From the NCBI GenBank assembly GCA_944388865.1, contig CALXKM010000037.1:1-41295 (forward strand): a stretch of DNA of 41,295 nucleotides, in the 5' to 3' direction. The position numbers and the translations under genes are program-made. Below, piece after piece: positions 7,924 through 16,843 of the stretch. The DNA comes from an uncultured Duodenibacillus sp. (GTDB taxonomy: Bacteria; Pseudomonadota; Gammaproteobacteria; Burkholderiales; Burkholderiaceae_F). Under the pieces are notes generated by a model. It made no database searches. It had not been told where the DNA came from and saw only the letters and a list, made by a program, of their open reading frames with translations. Each line of letters opens with the position of its first letter. Position 1 is the first letter of the stretch.

Positions 7924-8247
7924 TCAAAAGTCCCCGTTCAGAAACCCGTGCATGCGAAGCTTCTTGCGCAGGGTATTTCGGTTAATTCCCAAAAGCTGTG
8001 CCGCGGCCTTTTGATTGTTGCCGCACTTGTCCATCGCCCAGCGAAGCAAGGGACGCTCGGCGGCCGTCACGATCATTTCGTAGATCGGCAGCCCCTTGAC
8101 TCCTTCAAGGTCCCTCACATAGCTCTCGACGCGTCGCACCACCAGTGCGCTGAATGCGTCGTTGACGCTGACGCCGGGCGCAAGAATTTCTTCGACGCTT
8201 TTAAATTGCGTTGATGCGCTTTCGTTATTGTCCACAGTCTGCGTCAA
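7924..8247 (-). CDS. fis: Fis-family DNA-binding nucleoid protein
   Basis: A 107-residue protein. Fis bends DNA and shapes nucleoid structure and stable-RNA transcription in enterics. The C-terminal helix-turn-helix (about 76-101, NQKAAAQLLGINRNTLRKKL) is the canonical Fis signature. The N-terminal 35 residues are longer than and unlike the E. coli protein. The start is read as TTG at 8247, overlapping the dusB stop as TTGA, which suggests translational coupling. A GTG at 8235 is the alternative start and would remove four residues. It lies between dusB and purH. Confidence 0.88.
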   Translation of the reverse strand: MTQTVDNNESASTQFKSVEEILAPGVSVNDAFSALVVRRVESYVRDLEGVKGLPIYEMIVTAAERPLLRWAMDKCGNNQKAAAQLLGINRNTLRKKLRMHGFLNGDF

Positions 8248-9251
8248 TTTGTCTCTCTTAGCGATGAAAAAAATGTTTCCAAATTTTCTTTAAGGCGCTC
8301 AGCCTCTTCAATGCGCACGATTTCGTCGAGCATTCGTTGAGCTTGGCCGCTGGCGTCTGCATCGGCAGCCTCCCTTAAGTATGGCCGCAAATGCATGCGA
8401 AAACTATGCACGGCAAAGCGCTCCTGACGGCCTTGTTCGCTCCAGTACCTCAAGTGTTCTTCAAGATGCTCAAACACCGTTTGGCACCTATCGTCAAGCG
8501 TTGGCTCCCCCGGATCGGGATGCCCCTCAAAAACCGCCCGGATTCTCTGAAAAATCCAGGGATTGCCGCGGGCGGCGCGACCAACCATGACGCCAGCCGC
8601 GCCGCTTGTGCGCACTGCGGCGAGCGCTGCCGGCGGACCATCAATATCTCCGTTGGCGATGACCGGAATTGTAACGGCATGCACCACAGCCGCAATATCC
8701 GAAAGACTGACGGCACCCGAAAAACGCTGCGCTCTCGTACGCCCATGCACCGTCACGGCAGACAATCCGGCATCTTGGGCCATTTTTGCCAGCAGCGGCG
8801 CATTTTTTGACTGCTCATCCCAGCCCGTTCGCATTTTGACCGTTACCGGCACATTGACGGCCTGCACCACGCTTTGCATGATGCTTTGCGCCAATTGAGG
8901 TTCGCGCATGATGGCCGAGCCGCAGGCCTTGCCGCAGACCATTCGAGCTGGGCAACCGAAATTGATGTCAATGATTTTTGCTCCGAACTCAACGGCCGCC
9001 TGCGCGGCTGAGGCCATCTCGGAAGGATCTGCGCCCAGCAGCTGCACCGTCGGCAATCGGTCCTGCGCATCACAAGCCAGTCTGCGCATCGTCATATCGG
9101 TTGCGCGCAGCCCGGCCTTGCTTGAGACCATCTCGCCGACGACAAGCGAAGCGCCGCGGCGCAGGCAAATTCTGCGAAAAGGGACATCGGTGACGCCTGC
9201 CATGGGGGCAAGCACCACGCCGCCCTCTATGTTGTAGGGACCGATCTGCAT
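8244..9251 (-). CDS. dusB: tRNA-dihydrouridine synthase B
   Basis: A 335-residue FMN-dependent enzyme that reduces a uridine in the tRNA D-loop to dihydrouridine (position 17 for E. coli DusB). The TIM barrel begins with LAPMAGVTDVPFRR (14-27), which contacts FMN. The catalytic cysteine is Cys100 in NFGCP. VKMRTGW and IPVIANGDI are further FMN and phosphate-site motifs. The helical C-terminal domain for tRNA binding follows from about 240. It is first gene of dusB-fis-purH. The ATG at 9251 has no clear Shine-Dalgarno sequence. Confidence 0.95.
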   Translation of the reverse strand: MQIGPYNIEGGVVLAPMAGVTDVPFRRICLRRGASLVVGEMVSSKAGLRATDMTMRRLACDAQDRLPTVQLLGADPSEMASAAQAAVEFGAKIIDINFGCPARMVCGKACGSAIMREPQLAQSIMQSVVQAVNVPVTVKMRTGWDEQSKNAPLLAKMAQDAGLSAVTVHGRTRAQRFSGAVSLSDIAAVVHAVTIPVIANGDIDGPPAALAAVRTSGAAGVMVGRAARGNPWIFQRIRAVFEGHPDPGEPTLDDRCQTVFEHLEEHLRYWSEQGRQERFAVHSFRMHLRPYLREAADADASGQAQRMLDEIVRIEEAERLKENLETFFSSLRETN

Positions 9252-9287
9252 GCAGGAACAAACAACCGAAAAAAAACTTGGAGGGGC

Positions 9288-9332
9288 AAAAAAAGCGAAG
9301 ACGCGCCGATGGGCGACTCAGCCCCGAGGCGC
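9288..9332 (-). terminator. Probable terminator downstream of pncA
   Basis: Read on the minus strand, GCGCC pairs with GGCGC and an inner GGGC pairs with GCCC (arms at 9303-9307, 9311-9314, 9321-9324 and 9328-9332). A run of seven T follows after eight bases. It separates pncA from dusB. Confidence 0.55.
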
Positions 9333-9357
9333 GGTCAGCAACCTCAAGGCCGCAATT

Positions 9358-10026
9358 TTAGCCGGCAATGCCAAGCCTTTTCTCGAGCTCTTCACAGTTC
9401 GTCGTTGCAATGCCGGCTTTCAGCCAGGCCGCTTCAAGCTCGCGCATCGCCTGCTCGTCTGAATTGATGGCCCGACAGGCATCGAGCACCACGGTCGTCT
9501 GAAACCCAGCCTCAGCCGCATCAAAGGCCGTCGAACTCACGCAAAAGTCAAGCGCAAGACCGCAAACATACACTTCGCCTACTTCTCTTTCGGCAAGCCA
9601 CCCTGCCAGGCCGGTTTTCGTTTTTCGATCAGCTTCGACAAAGGCCGAATAGCTGTCGCAGTTTTTACGCATGCCTTTGCGCACAATGAGCGCCGCACGC
9701 GAAAGGTCAAGCGCATCGGCAAACTGCGCACCGTGCGAGCCCGCAACGCAGTGCACGGGCCACAGCACCTGCTGCATGTCGCCCAACTCAACGGTCTCAA
9801 AAGGCTTTTTCCCGGCATGGCTCGCAGCAAAGCTCTCATGTTCGGCCGGGTGCCAGTCAGCCGTGAGAACAACAATGTCAAAACACTGCATGAGGCTGTT
9901 GATTGGCGCGGCGACCGCATCGCCCTCAGGCACAGCCAGCGCGCCCCCAGGCAAAAAATCGTTTTGCACATCTACGACGATAAGCGCGCGACCGCCTTGC
10001 GCCTGAGTGCTTTTTACCATCGCCAT
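9358..10026 (-). CDS. pncA: Nicotinamidase PncA
   Basis: A 222-residue cytoplasmic isochorismatase-fold hydrolase that converts nicotinamide to nicotinate for NAD salvage. The catalytic triad is readable: Asp19 in VVDVQNDF, Lys117 in VRKGM and Cys162 in GLALDFCV. The metal site is Asp57-His59-His63 in ADWHPAEH. The cis-peptide region around GLALD also fits nicotinamidase better than other isochorismatases. The ATG at 10026 has GGAG eight nt upstream. It follows the nitronate monooxygenase-like gene by 19 nt on the same strand, so the two probably share a transcript. Confidence 0.93.
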   Translation of the reverse strand: MAMVKSTQAQGGRALIVVDVQNDFLPGGALAVPEGDAVAAPINSLMQCFDIVVLTADWHPAEHESFAASHAGKKPFETVELGDMQQVLWPVHCVAGSHGAQFADALDLSRAALIVRKGMRKNCDSYSAFVEADRKTKTGLAGWLAEREVGEVYVCGLALDFCVSSTAFDAAEAGFQTTVVLDACRAINSDEQAMRELEAAWLKAGIATTNCEELEKRLGIAG

Positions 10027-10045
10027 CGATGATTCTCCTTTGCTG

Positions 10046-11143
10046 TTAAGGAAACGGCGCCTTGCCCAAGATCGCTGTCAATTCGCTCTCAAGCTTAAGC
10101 ACGATGCCCGCAGCCGGCCCGGCCGCAGCCAAAGGCGCTCCCTGACCTGCGGCCAGCTGCATTAAATCCTCGCGTCCGACCTTTTGCGCTGCCAGTAGAA
10201 TCGGACGCATCATCTCGCACTGCTCGGGGTAGTCGCCCGGAACAATTTTCGCATCTTCAAGAGCCTCAACAAGGCCGTTTGCCACCACGCGCGAGAGTCT
10301 TCCTTCAAAAGTGCGCACAAGCCTTGCGGCCGCATCCGTCGTAAAAGGCAGCTGGTCCTTGAAGGCTTGGGCAGCGGCCGACTCGTCGGCGCGCAAGAAC
10401 GCCGTGCCAAGCATCACGCCGCTTGCGCCTGCGGCTATGGCCGCAGCCCACTGTGCGCCTGAGGCAATACCGCCGGAGGCGACAACCGGAAGCCCTGTTG
10501 CTCGGGCTGCCGGACCGATTAAGCTCAAAAGTCCTACTTGCGAGGCACCGTCGGGCTGCTCGAAATTAAGCCTCGGCCCTCCGGCCTCGACTCCCTGAAC
10601 AATGATGCCCGAGGCGCTCGCCGCGCGCAGCACCTTGGCCTCTCTTAGCGTCGTGGCTGCGCTCAGAACCGTTGTGCCCAGGGTTTCGAGCTTTTCAGCA
10701 TAAATTTCGCGCAGTCCCCCAAAGCTTGTGATCAGCACCGGCACATTCAAAGCCGCGATCGTCTCGAACTGCTCGTCGAAATCGGGCATCTTCGCCCAGG
10801 CATAGCGCTCTTCAAGACCGAGTTCGACCGCTAGGTCTTCGAGCGCATGCGCCATCTTCCGGGCCTTCTCAAGACTTGCCAAGGAGCCCTGAGCCGGAAT
10901 GCGCACTCCCACGGCAAAAGGTTTGTCGGTGAGTTCGCGCAATCGCGCAACGCTTTTTTCAATCTCGGAGGCTGACATAAAGCCCGCGCCCAGCACGCCC
11001 AGCCCTCCGGCATTGCTCACGGCCGCGGCAAGCTCAGGCCCTGCGGCATCACTCATCGGAGCATTCATCAAAGGCAGCCGAACGCCCAGCGCTGAAGCAA
11101 ACGCGCGGCTTTTGCAAACGGCATCTTGAAAAAGATTCTGCAT
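10046..11143 (-). CDS. Nitronate monooxygenase family FMN enzyme
   Basis: A 365-residue TIM-barrel flavoprotein of the 2-nitropropane dioxygenase/nitronate monooxygenase family, which also includes FabK-type enoyl-ACP reductases. Visible motifs are PLMNAPMSDAAGPELAAAVS near the N-terminus, ASGIIVQGVEAGGPR (about 175-190, where the family catalytic His would lie), PVVASGGIASGAQWAAAIAAG, and ASGVMLGTAFLRADES for FMN phosphate binding. The usual HGxEAGGH is here QGVEAGGPR, so the catalytic His commonly found at the end of that motif is replaced. The physiological substrate is therefore uncertain. It lies between murU (82 nt upstream) and pncA. The FMN-binding fold is secure; nitronate oxidation itself is only a family name here. 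Confidence 0.8.
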   Translation of the reverse strand: MQNLFQDAVCKSRAFASALGVRLPLMNAPMSDAAGPELAAAVSNAGGLGVLGAGFMSASEIEKSVARLRELTDKPFAVGVRIPAQGSLASLEKARKMAHALEDLAVELGLEERYAWAKMPDFDEQFETIAALNVPVLITSFGGLREIYAEKLETLGTTVLSAATTLREAKVLRAASASGIIVQGVEAGGPRLNFEQPDGASQVGLLSLIGPAARATGLPVVASGGIASGAQWAAAIAAGASGVMLGTAFLRADESAAAQAFKDQLPFTTDAAARLVRTFEGRLSRVVANGLVEALEDAKIVPGDYPEQCEMMRPILLAAQKVGREDLMQLAAGQGAPLAAAGPAAGIVLKLESELTAILGKAPFP

Positions 11144-11225
11144 GGTGCTTGTTTTAAAAAATTTGTTTCGAATGCGCCCAGCAAAGCCTCACGACGGAAG
11201 ACTCTTCGCCTGCATACTGACTATC

Positions 11226-11945
11226 TTAGTACTGCGCCCAGCGCAGCGCCTCTCGGTTTTCTCTTAGCCGCTGCAGCTCGACGGGCGAGCCGACATTGTC
11301 CCAAAAACCAGTAAAGACCTCGCCTGTTGCGCGGCCGGCACGGGCAAATTCCCACAACCAGGGAAAAAGCTTGGCGCGCTTCACGGGCAGGCCGCGAAAA
11401 ATTCTTGGCGCGGCAATCATCAGACAAGCGTAGGTGTGCGGGCCGCAGCCAGGTTCGATGCGTCCATCGGCAAGGATCGTCATGTCGCCGGCAGCATGAA
11501 AATCCGGATTTGGCACGCCCACAATGTGCGCATCAATTTTGCCCCGCGCAATGTCGTCTGCCCGAGCCAGCAGCCGGACAAGATCAAAGTTGTGCACAAC
11601 ATCTGCGGCAAGCACCAAAAAGGGCTCGTCGGATCCGTTTGGGGCAAGCAAATCGAGCGCCTTGACGATGCCGCCCAGACTCTCGAGCGCATCGGCATCC
11701 GTATCTCCCTCACGGCTGATTTTGACGTCAAAGCCGCTTGGCTTGAGCTTTTTAGGCAAATCCTCAAAAGCATCTGCCAAGTGCGCCGTATTCATCACAA
11801 CCTCGCTGATGCCTGCGCGCTTGAGAGCCGCAAGCTGCCAGGCGCAAAGCATCGTGCCGTTGACCTCTACAAGGGGCTTGGGAACGACGTCGGTCAAGGG
11901 CCTTAAGCGACTGCCGCGGCCGGCGGCAAGAATCAATGCGCGCAT
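11226..11945 (-). CDS. murU: N-acetylmuramate alpha-1-phosphate uridylyltransferase MurU
   Basis: A 239-residue nucleotidyltransferase. MurU converts MurNAc alpha-1-phosphate and UTP to UDP-MurNAc in the cell-wall recycling route that bypasses de novo synthesis and is associated with intrinsic fosfomycin tolerance in Pseudomonas. The nucleotide-binding signature LAAGRGSRLRPLTDVVPKPL lies at 6-25. LAADVV (about 112-117) carries the metal-binding Asp, and the C-terminal DNVGSPVELQRL is typical of this subgroup. The upstream neighbour is amgK, 23 nt away on the same strand. The pairing supports MurU over other sugar-phosphate nucleotidyltransferases. Confidence 0.9.
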   Translation of the reverse strand: MRALILAAGRGSRLRPLTDVVPKPLVEVNGTMLCAWQLAALKRAGISEVVMNTAHLADAFEDLPKKLKPSGFDVKISREGDTDADALESLGGIVKALDLLAPNGSDEPFLVLAADVVHNFDLVRLLARADDIARGKIDAHIVGVPNPDFHAAGDMTILADGRIEPGCGPHTYACLMIAAPRIFRGLPVKRAKLFPWLWEFARAGRATGEVFTGFWDNVGSPVELQRLRENREALRWAQY

Positions 11946-11968
11946 GTCTGCGTCCAGGTTTGTAGTTG

Positions 11969-12988
11969 TTAGAACGTCCAGGCGCCCTTGCTCTTGACCT
12001 CTTCGAACTGATCCAAAAGCCAGTTGATGGGCTTGAGCTCGTCGTAGCGATTAGCCGTTTCTCGAACGTAGTGCAAAAAGCGCGGCGCATCGGCCAGATA
12101 CTTGGGCTTGCCGTCTCGATAATTGATGCGGGCAAAGATGCCAAGCACCTTGAGGTGCCGCTGCATGCCCATCCACTCGACGTCGCGCCAGAATTGGCCG
12201 AAATCTGCAGGCACGGCAATGTCGGCTTTGCGCGCCTTATCCCAATAGCGGATCGTGACGTCAAGCACAAAAGATTCGCCCCAGCTGATGAAGGCGTCGC
12301 GCATCAGACTTGCGATGTCGTAGGACACGGGCCCCATCAGCGCATCCTGAAAGTCGAGCACGCCGGGAAGCGGATCACTCGGCATCAAGTTTCTCGGCAT
12401 ATAGTCGCGATGAACGAAAACGCGCGCCTGCGAAAGATTGTGCGCAATGATTTTTTCAAATGTGCGGCCAATGATCTCAGCCTGCTTGTCTGTCATCTCA
12501 TAGCCGCGGTGCGTCTTGACGTACCACTCGGGAAACAAATCAATTTCGCGCTTGAGCACGGCGTAATCGTACGCGGGCAGGACGCCCTCGCGCGTTGCCT
12601 TCTGCCAGAGCACAAGCTCATCGGTAGCCGCATCCATCAGACGGGCGGCATTGTCCTCGTTGAGCACGTCGAGATAAGTCTGCCTGCCCAGATCACTCAT
12701 GAGAATGAAGCCCTGCGCACTGTCGGAAGCGAAAATGCGCGGCACATTCATGCCGGCTTGCAGCATGAGCGCATCAATTTGCAGAAAAGCGTCAATGGAC
12801 TCGGCCGGCGGCGGCGCATCCATCACGATGTAGGAGCTCTGGGCGCCTTCGATGCGAAAATACCGGCGAAAACTCGCATCAGCGCTTGCCGGCGCCATGG
12901 TTTCAAGCTTGAGCCCGAATTCCTGATTGAGCGACGAGAGCCACGTTTGAGCCGCTACAAAACGGCTGTCTTTGATGAAATCCGACAT
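11969..12988 (-). CDS. amgK: Anomeric MurNAc/GlcNAc kinase AmgK
   Basis: A 339-residue aminoglycoside-phosphotransferase-fold kinase. AmgK phosphorylates the anomeric hydroxyl of recycled MurNAc or GlcNAc, and MurU then uses the product. The catalytic loop is VFVHRDYMPRNLM (about 208-220) and the metal-binding loop is GVLDFQDALMGPVSYD, as in the APH family. ASFRRYFRI near residue 40 is the conserved N-lobe motif of this subgroup. It is divergent from lptD with only 79 bp between the start codons. The amgK-murU-lptD neighbourhood is also known from Pseudomonas. Confidence 0.9.
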   Translation of the reverse strand: MSDFIKDSRFVAAQTWLSSLNQEFGLKLETMAPASADASFRRYFRIEGAQSSYIVMDAPPPAESIDAFLQIDALMLQAGMNVPRIFASDSAQGFILMSDLGRQTYLDVLNEDNAARLMDAATDELVLWQKATREGVLPAYDYAVLKREIDLFPEWYVKTHRGYEMTDKQAEIIGRTFEKIIAHNLSQARVFVHRDYMPRNLMPSDPLPGVLDFQDALMGPVSYDIASLMRDAFISWGESFVLDVTIRYWDKARKADIAVPADFGQFWRDVEWMGMQRHLKVLGIFARINYRDGKPKYLADAPRFLHYVRETANRYDELKPINWLLDQFEEVKSKGAWTF

Positions 12989-13006
12989 GTTCTAATTGCG
13001 GGAAAG

Positions 13007-13034
13007 CCGACACAAGCCAAGCTTTCCCTATAAT
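13007..13034 (+). promoter_or_regulatory. Probable sigma70 promoter of lptD
   Basis: A consensus -10 TATAAT lies at 13029-13034. A partial -35 (CCGACA, 13007-13012) is 16 bp upstream. Initiation near 13041 would give a leader of about 27 nt without a clear Shine-Dalgarno sequence. It lies in the 79-bp divergent gap with amgK. Confidence 0.55.
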
Positions 13035-13067
13035 CCCAAAGAATCAACTTGCACACTATACAAACAA

Positions 13068-15368
13068 ATGCAACGAAATTCTTCGCGCCCGACGCCTCTG
13101 GGCCTTTCGATTGCCGTGGCCGCGGCTCTTGCCGCGATGCTACCGGCTGCGCACGCCCAGCAAAACGTCGACGGCGCCCGACAGCAGGCCGAAGGCATAG
13201 AGCTGGGCAGTTGGACAAATCTCCTTGCGCCTCCAGTCGATGAAGACAACGCTCCGTCAATCGCTTCAGCTCACTTCATTGAAGGTTCTCCAGAAACCGA
13301 GCTCACGCTCACGGGAGACGCTGAGGTGCGCCGCGCCGGCACCGTCATCACGGGCGAAAAGATCGTTTACACGCAGGCCACTGGAGTGGTCACGACCGAG
13401 GGCAATGCGAGCGTCTCGCGCAACGGCGCAAAGTTCACCGGACCGGCATTTTCCTACAACCTTGATGATGAGACGGGCGGCGCCGAAAATATTGAATACA
13501 ACTACGGTCCGCGCGGACTGCAGGGCGAGGCCGGATGCGCTCGCTTTCAGTCGGCCGACGTCACCGAATTTGAAGACGTCGTGATCACCAGCTGCAAAAA
13601 AGACAATCGCAGCTGGTGGCTTGAGATGGATACGCTCACGCTCGATGAGTACGATGAATCAGGCGAAGGCACCGGTGCCGTCTTGAAGCTGGGCGGCGTA
13701 CCCGTTTTCGGCTCTCCCTGGTTTACCTTCCCTTTGAGCGCCAAGCGCAAGTCGGGTTTTCTGTCGCCGACATTGGGCTTTAACTCTGAGCGCGGCTTTG
13801 ATCTTGCCGTACCGTACTACTTTAATCTGGCGCCCAACTACGACTACACGCTTGCTCCGCGCATTCTCTCCAAACGCGGCATCGTGCTCGGCAACGAATT
13901 TCGCATCAAGCAAGAGTCATTCGAGGCCGAGGTAAACCTCAACTATATGCCGCACGACCGCAAGCTCGGCGAAGATCGCTACAGCATTCAGGGCAAGTTC
14001 TCCGGACACTGGAACGGCTTTAACTACGGCGTGAACTACAACCAGGTCTCGGACGACGACTTCCTTGACGATTTTGCCTCAAGCATTCGCGACAACTCCG
14101 AAGACATCCTGCCTCAGGACTACTGGCTCACCTACGGCACGACGTACTGGACGGCAGCGCTGCGCGTAACCAAAAACCAGACGATCAACGACACCGACAA
14201 ACCCTACGAGAGAGAACCTCAATTTACCTGGGGCGCATATTTTGCTGATCTCTACGGATTTGAACTCAACACCAAGATTGATGCCACGCGCTTTGTTCAT
14301 CCGTGGGAAAACCGCACCAACGGCAACCGCTTCGTCGTCGAACAGGACGTGAGCTACCCGCTGCTTGGCGCCGGCTGGTTCGTGACGCCAAAAGTCAAGT
14401 TGGTCGGCCTTAGCTACGATCTTGATGAAGGCTGGCGCGGTTCAGACAACAAAACTCCGTCGCTCACGCTGCCGATGTACTCGCTCGATTCGGGCCTGAT
14501 TTTCGAGCGCAACACAAGCGTCGGCTCGCGCGACATTCTCCAAACGCTCGAGCCTCGCATCTACTACTCCTACACACCCTATCGCGATCAGTCCGACATT
14601 CCGGTGTTTGACTCAACAGAAGCTGACTTCAACTTCGCGCAGCTTTATTCGGAAAACGTTTGGTCGGGCTACGACCGCTATGCCGAGACCAATCAGGTAA
14701 GCGGCACGATCACCACGCGTTTGATCGACGACAAGACGGGCCTGGAGTGGATTCGCGCATCCATCGGTCAGCGCTACTACTTCAACGACCTGACTGTTAA
14801 TTATTGGGGAGATAGGATTGATCAAACCAGCAAGAGCGACTTTCTGGCAAGCATCGGCGCACGCCTGACGCGCACGCTGCAGGCTACTGCCTACGGCCAA
14901 TGGTCATGGGAGCGCAGCAGCATGCAGAAGGCCACGGTAGGCTTTCGCTGGCAGCCGCGTCCTATGAGCGTCGTAGGCCTGTACTATCGCTACAACTGGT
15001 CTGATGTTGAAAACAGCCGCGGCTACATTGACGACTACATCAACCAGATTGATTTGTCCGTGCAGTGGCCTCTGACCAACAGACTCTACGCTCTGGCGCG
15101 CCAGAACTACTCTTTCTACGACAACAAATTCATCGAAAGTCTGGTCGGCTTCGAGTATCAGGCCGACTGCTGGGTATTGCGCGCAGTTGCACAGCGTTAC
15201 ACACGCGATGAGGAAGAAGAGCAAACATCGTTCTTCCTGCAATTAGAATTGACCGGCCTTGGCGCAGTGGGTTCAAGCCCGCTTAGCGAACTGCAGCGCA
15301 GCATCCAGGGCTATCAGCAGACCACTCCGATGCCTACCACGGCAGGAACTTATGACTACTACTATTAA
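13068..15368 (+). CDS. lptD: LPS-assembly protein LptD
   Basis: A 766-residue outer-membrane protein that, with LptE, inserts lipopolysaccharide into the outer leaflet. The ATG at 13068 starts a Sec signal peptide ending AAHAQQ (about 1-31). A periplasmic jellyroll (OstA-like) domain spans about 65-165, with LTLTGDAEVRRAGTVITGEK at its start. The C-terminal two thirds form the beta-barrel, full of alternating aromatic strands. Three mature cysteines are visible (in EAGCARF, TSCKKD and ADCWVL) against four in E. coli, so the disulfide pattern differs. The gene ends in YDYYY and overlaps surA by 17 bp, a sensible pairing because SurA folds LptD. Confidence 0.95.
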   Translation: MQRNSSRPTPLGLSIAVAAALAAMLPAAHAQQNVDGARQQAEGIELGSWTNLLAPPVDEDNAPSIASAHFIEGSPETELTLTGDAEVRRAGTVITGEKIVYTQATGVVTTEGNASVSRNGAKFTGPAFSYNLDDETGGAENIEYNYGPRGLQGEAGCARFQSADVTEFEDVVITSCKKDNRSWWLEMDTLTLDEYDESGEGTGAVLKLGGVPVFGSPWFTFPLSAKRKSGFLSPTLGFNSERGFDLAVPYYFNLAPNYDYTLAPRILSKRGIVLGNEFRIKQESFEAEVNLNYMPHDRKLGEDRYSIQGKFSGHWNGFNYGVNYNQVSDDDFLDDFASSIRDNSEDILPQDYWLTYGTTYWTAALRVTKNQTINDTDKPYEREPQFTWGAYFADLYGFELNTKIDATRFVHPWENRTNGNRFVVEQDVSYPLLGAGWFVTPKVKLVGLSYDLDEGWRGSDNKTPSLTLPMYSLDSGLIFERNTSVGSRDILQTLEPRIYYSYTPYRDQSDIPVFDSTEADFNFAQLYSENVWSGYDRYAETNQVSGTITTRLIDDKTGLEWIRASIGQRYYFNDLTVNYWGDRIDQTSKSDFLASIGARLTRTLQATAYGQWSWERSSMQKATVGFRWQPRPMSVVGLYYRYNWSDVENSRGYIDDYINQIDLSVQWPLTNRLYALARQNYSFYDNKFIESLVGFEYQADCWVLRAVAQRYTRDEEEEQTSFFLQLELTGLGAVGSSPLSELQRSIQGYQQTTPMPTTAGTYDYYY

Positions 15369-16806
15369 ACGCAGCTCGAGGGCGGCTCTTGCAGCCTCGT
15401 GCCTTTTAATCTTCGGCCAGGCTCTTGCGGCCGATGCGCCCAATACCGTTCGGGAAACCGTGCAGATGCCTGCTGCGGCTCCTGCCGCCGCACCTGCCGC
15501 ACCGACAACTGATGCGCAGCCGGCGGCTGCCGACATTCAGCAAAGCGCCTCGCGCAGCACGCTGCGCTACGTCGATCGCGTAGTTGCCGTCGTCAACAAC
15601 GATGTCATCACCGAATACGAGCTGCAAAACCGCGTGCGTCAGGTCGCCATTAATTTGCGACAGCAAAACATCAACCTGCCCCCGATGCCGAAACTGCGCC
15701 GTCAGGTGCTCGAGCGCCTCATTATGGAAAAGTGCCTCGACCAGCGCGCTAAGGAGCTGGGCATTCGCGTTGACGAGCGCATGGTGTCGGCCTCCATTGA
15801 GCAAATCGCCCGCAACAACAAGCTCACTGTTGACGAACTTCGTGATCGGCTTCTGGCCGACGGCGTGAGCTTTTCGGCATTTCGCTCTCAAGTCAAGGAT
15901 GAAATCGTTGCGCAGCGCCTGCGCGAACGAGAAGTCGACAGCAAGCTGACGATTCCCGAAAGCGAAGTTGATGCCTACCTTGCCGAACAGGCCGGCTTTA
16001 CGAGCGGCGACACGCAAGAGTACCACCTGCAGCACATTCTGCTGCCGATTCCTTCGGGCGCCTCTGACAGCGAAGCCGATGATGTGGGTGATCTAGCCGA
16101 GCGTCTTGCCGACGAAGCTCGCGAAGGAGCCGACTTCTCCTCGCTTGCTGCGGCCAACTCTAAGGCTGAAGACGCCATGTCGGGCGGCGATCTAGGCTGG
16201 CGCGACGCCAGCAAGCTGCCGACTCTGTTCTGGAAGGCAATTGAAGAGCATCGCACCGAACGAGGCTACGTCACCGTAGTGCGCTCAAGCGGCGCTTTTC
16301 ACGTCATCAAGCTTCTTGACAATCGCGACGGCGTCAAAGCCAAACTCGCAGGCGCCCCTGTCGAACAGACCCACGTGCGTCACATTCTGATGTTTGTTTC
16401 TGACTTGACGCCTGAAAGCGAAGTGGTCTCGCGACTCAACGACATCAAGCATCGCATCGAGAGCGGCGCAGCTGACTTTGCGACGATGGCTCGTCTGACC
16501 TCTGTGGACAACTCCGCCACCCGCGGCGGCGACATCGGCTGGATCAGTCCCGGCGAATCCGTTCCGGAATTTGAAGCCGCAATGAATAAGCTTGCCGCAG
16601 GCGAAATTTCAGAACCCGTGCGCACGCAGTTCGGCTATCACCTGATTCAGGTCATTGACCGCAGAAAAGCCCAAGCCAGCGCCGACCGCTCGCGTCTGGC
16701 CGCCCGCATGGCGCTGCGCGAAAAGAAGCTCGCCGAAGCTGTCTACAACTGGCAGCGCGAGATGCGAGACCGCGCCTATGTCGAAATCCGCAGCGATGCC
16801 CTCTAA
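15352..16806 (+). CDS. surA: Periplasmic chaperone/peptidyl-prolyl isomerase SurA
   Basis: A 484-residue periplasmic chaperone for outer-membrane proteins, including LptD. The ATG at 15352 opens a signal peptide ending in GQALAADA (about 1-27). An Ala/Pro-rich linker follows. The SurA N-terminal chaperone domain starts at VDRVVAVVNNDVITEYEL. Two parvulin (rotamase) domains follow, beginning near EYHLQHILLPIPSG and QTHVRHILMFVSD. The second has the usual GGDIGWISPGESVPEFE core and the first GGDLGWRDASKLPTLFW. The C-terminal helix returns to the chaperone module. The start codon lies inside the end of lptD, so translation may be coupled. Confidence 0.95.
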   Translation: MTTTIKRSSRAALAASCLLIFGQALAADAPNTVRETVQMPAAAPAAAPAAPTTDAQPAAADIQQSASRSTLRYVDRVVAVVNNDVITEYELQNRVRQVAINLRQQNINLPPMPKLRRQVLERLIMEKCLDQRAKELGIRVDERMVSASIEQIARNNKLTVDELRDRLLADGVSFSAFRSQVKDEIVAQRLREREVDSKLTIPESEVDAYLAEQAGFTSGDTQEYHLQHILLPIPSGASDSEADDVGDLAERLADEAREGADFSSLAAANSKAEDAMSGGDLGWRDASKLPTLFWKAIEEHRTERGYVTVVRSSGAFHVIKLLDNRDGVKAKLAGAPVEQTHVRHILMFVSDLTPESEVVSRLNDIKHRIESGAADFATMARLTSVDNSATRGGDIGWISPGESVPEFEAAMNKLAAGEISEPVRTQFGYHLIQVIDRRKAQASADRSRLAARMALREKKLAEAVYNWQREMRDRAYVEIRSDAL

Positions 16807-16843
16807 GGCCGCCTGCGCTTTTGGCTGTTGAAATCCAATCAAG

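Noticed and set aside
6301-8214. 637-codon plus-strand frame opposite purH and fis
   Set aside because: purH and fis are unmistakable on the minus strand; the antisense frame has no motifs and crosses the purH-fis boundary and the hairpin.
11966-13033. 355-codon plus-strand frame opposite amgK
   Set aside because: amgK has clear kinase motifs; the antisense frame runs through the divergent promoter region and resembles nothing.
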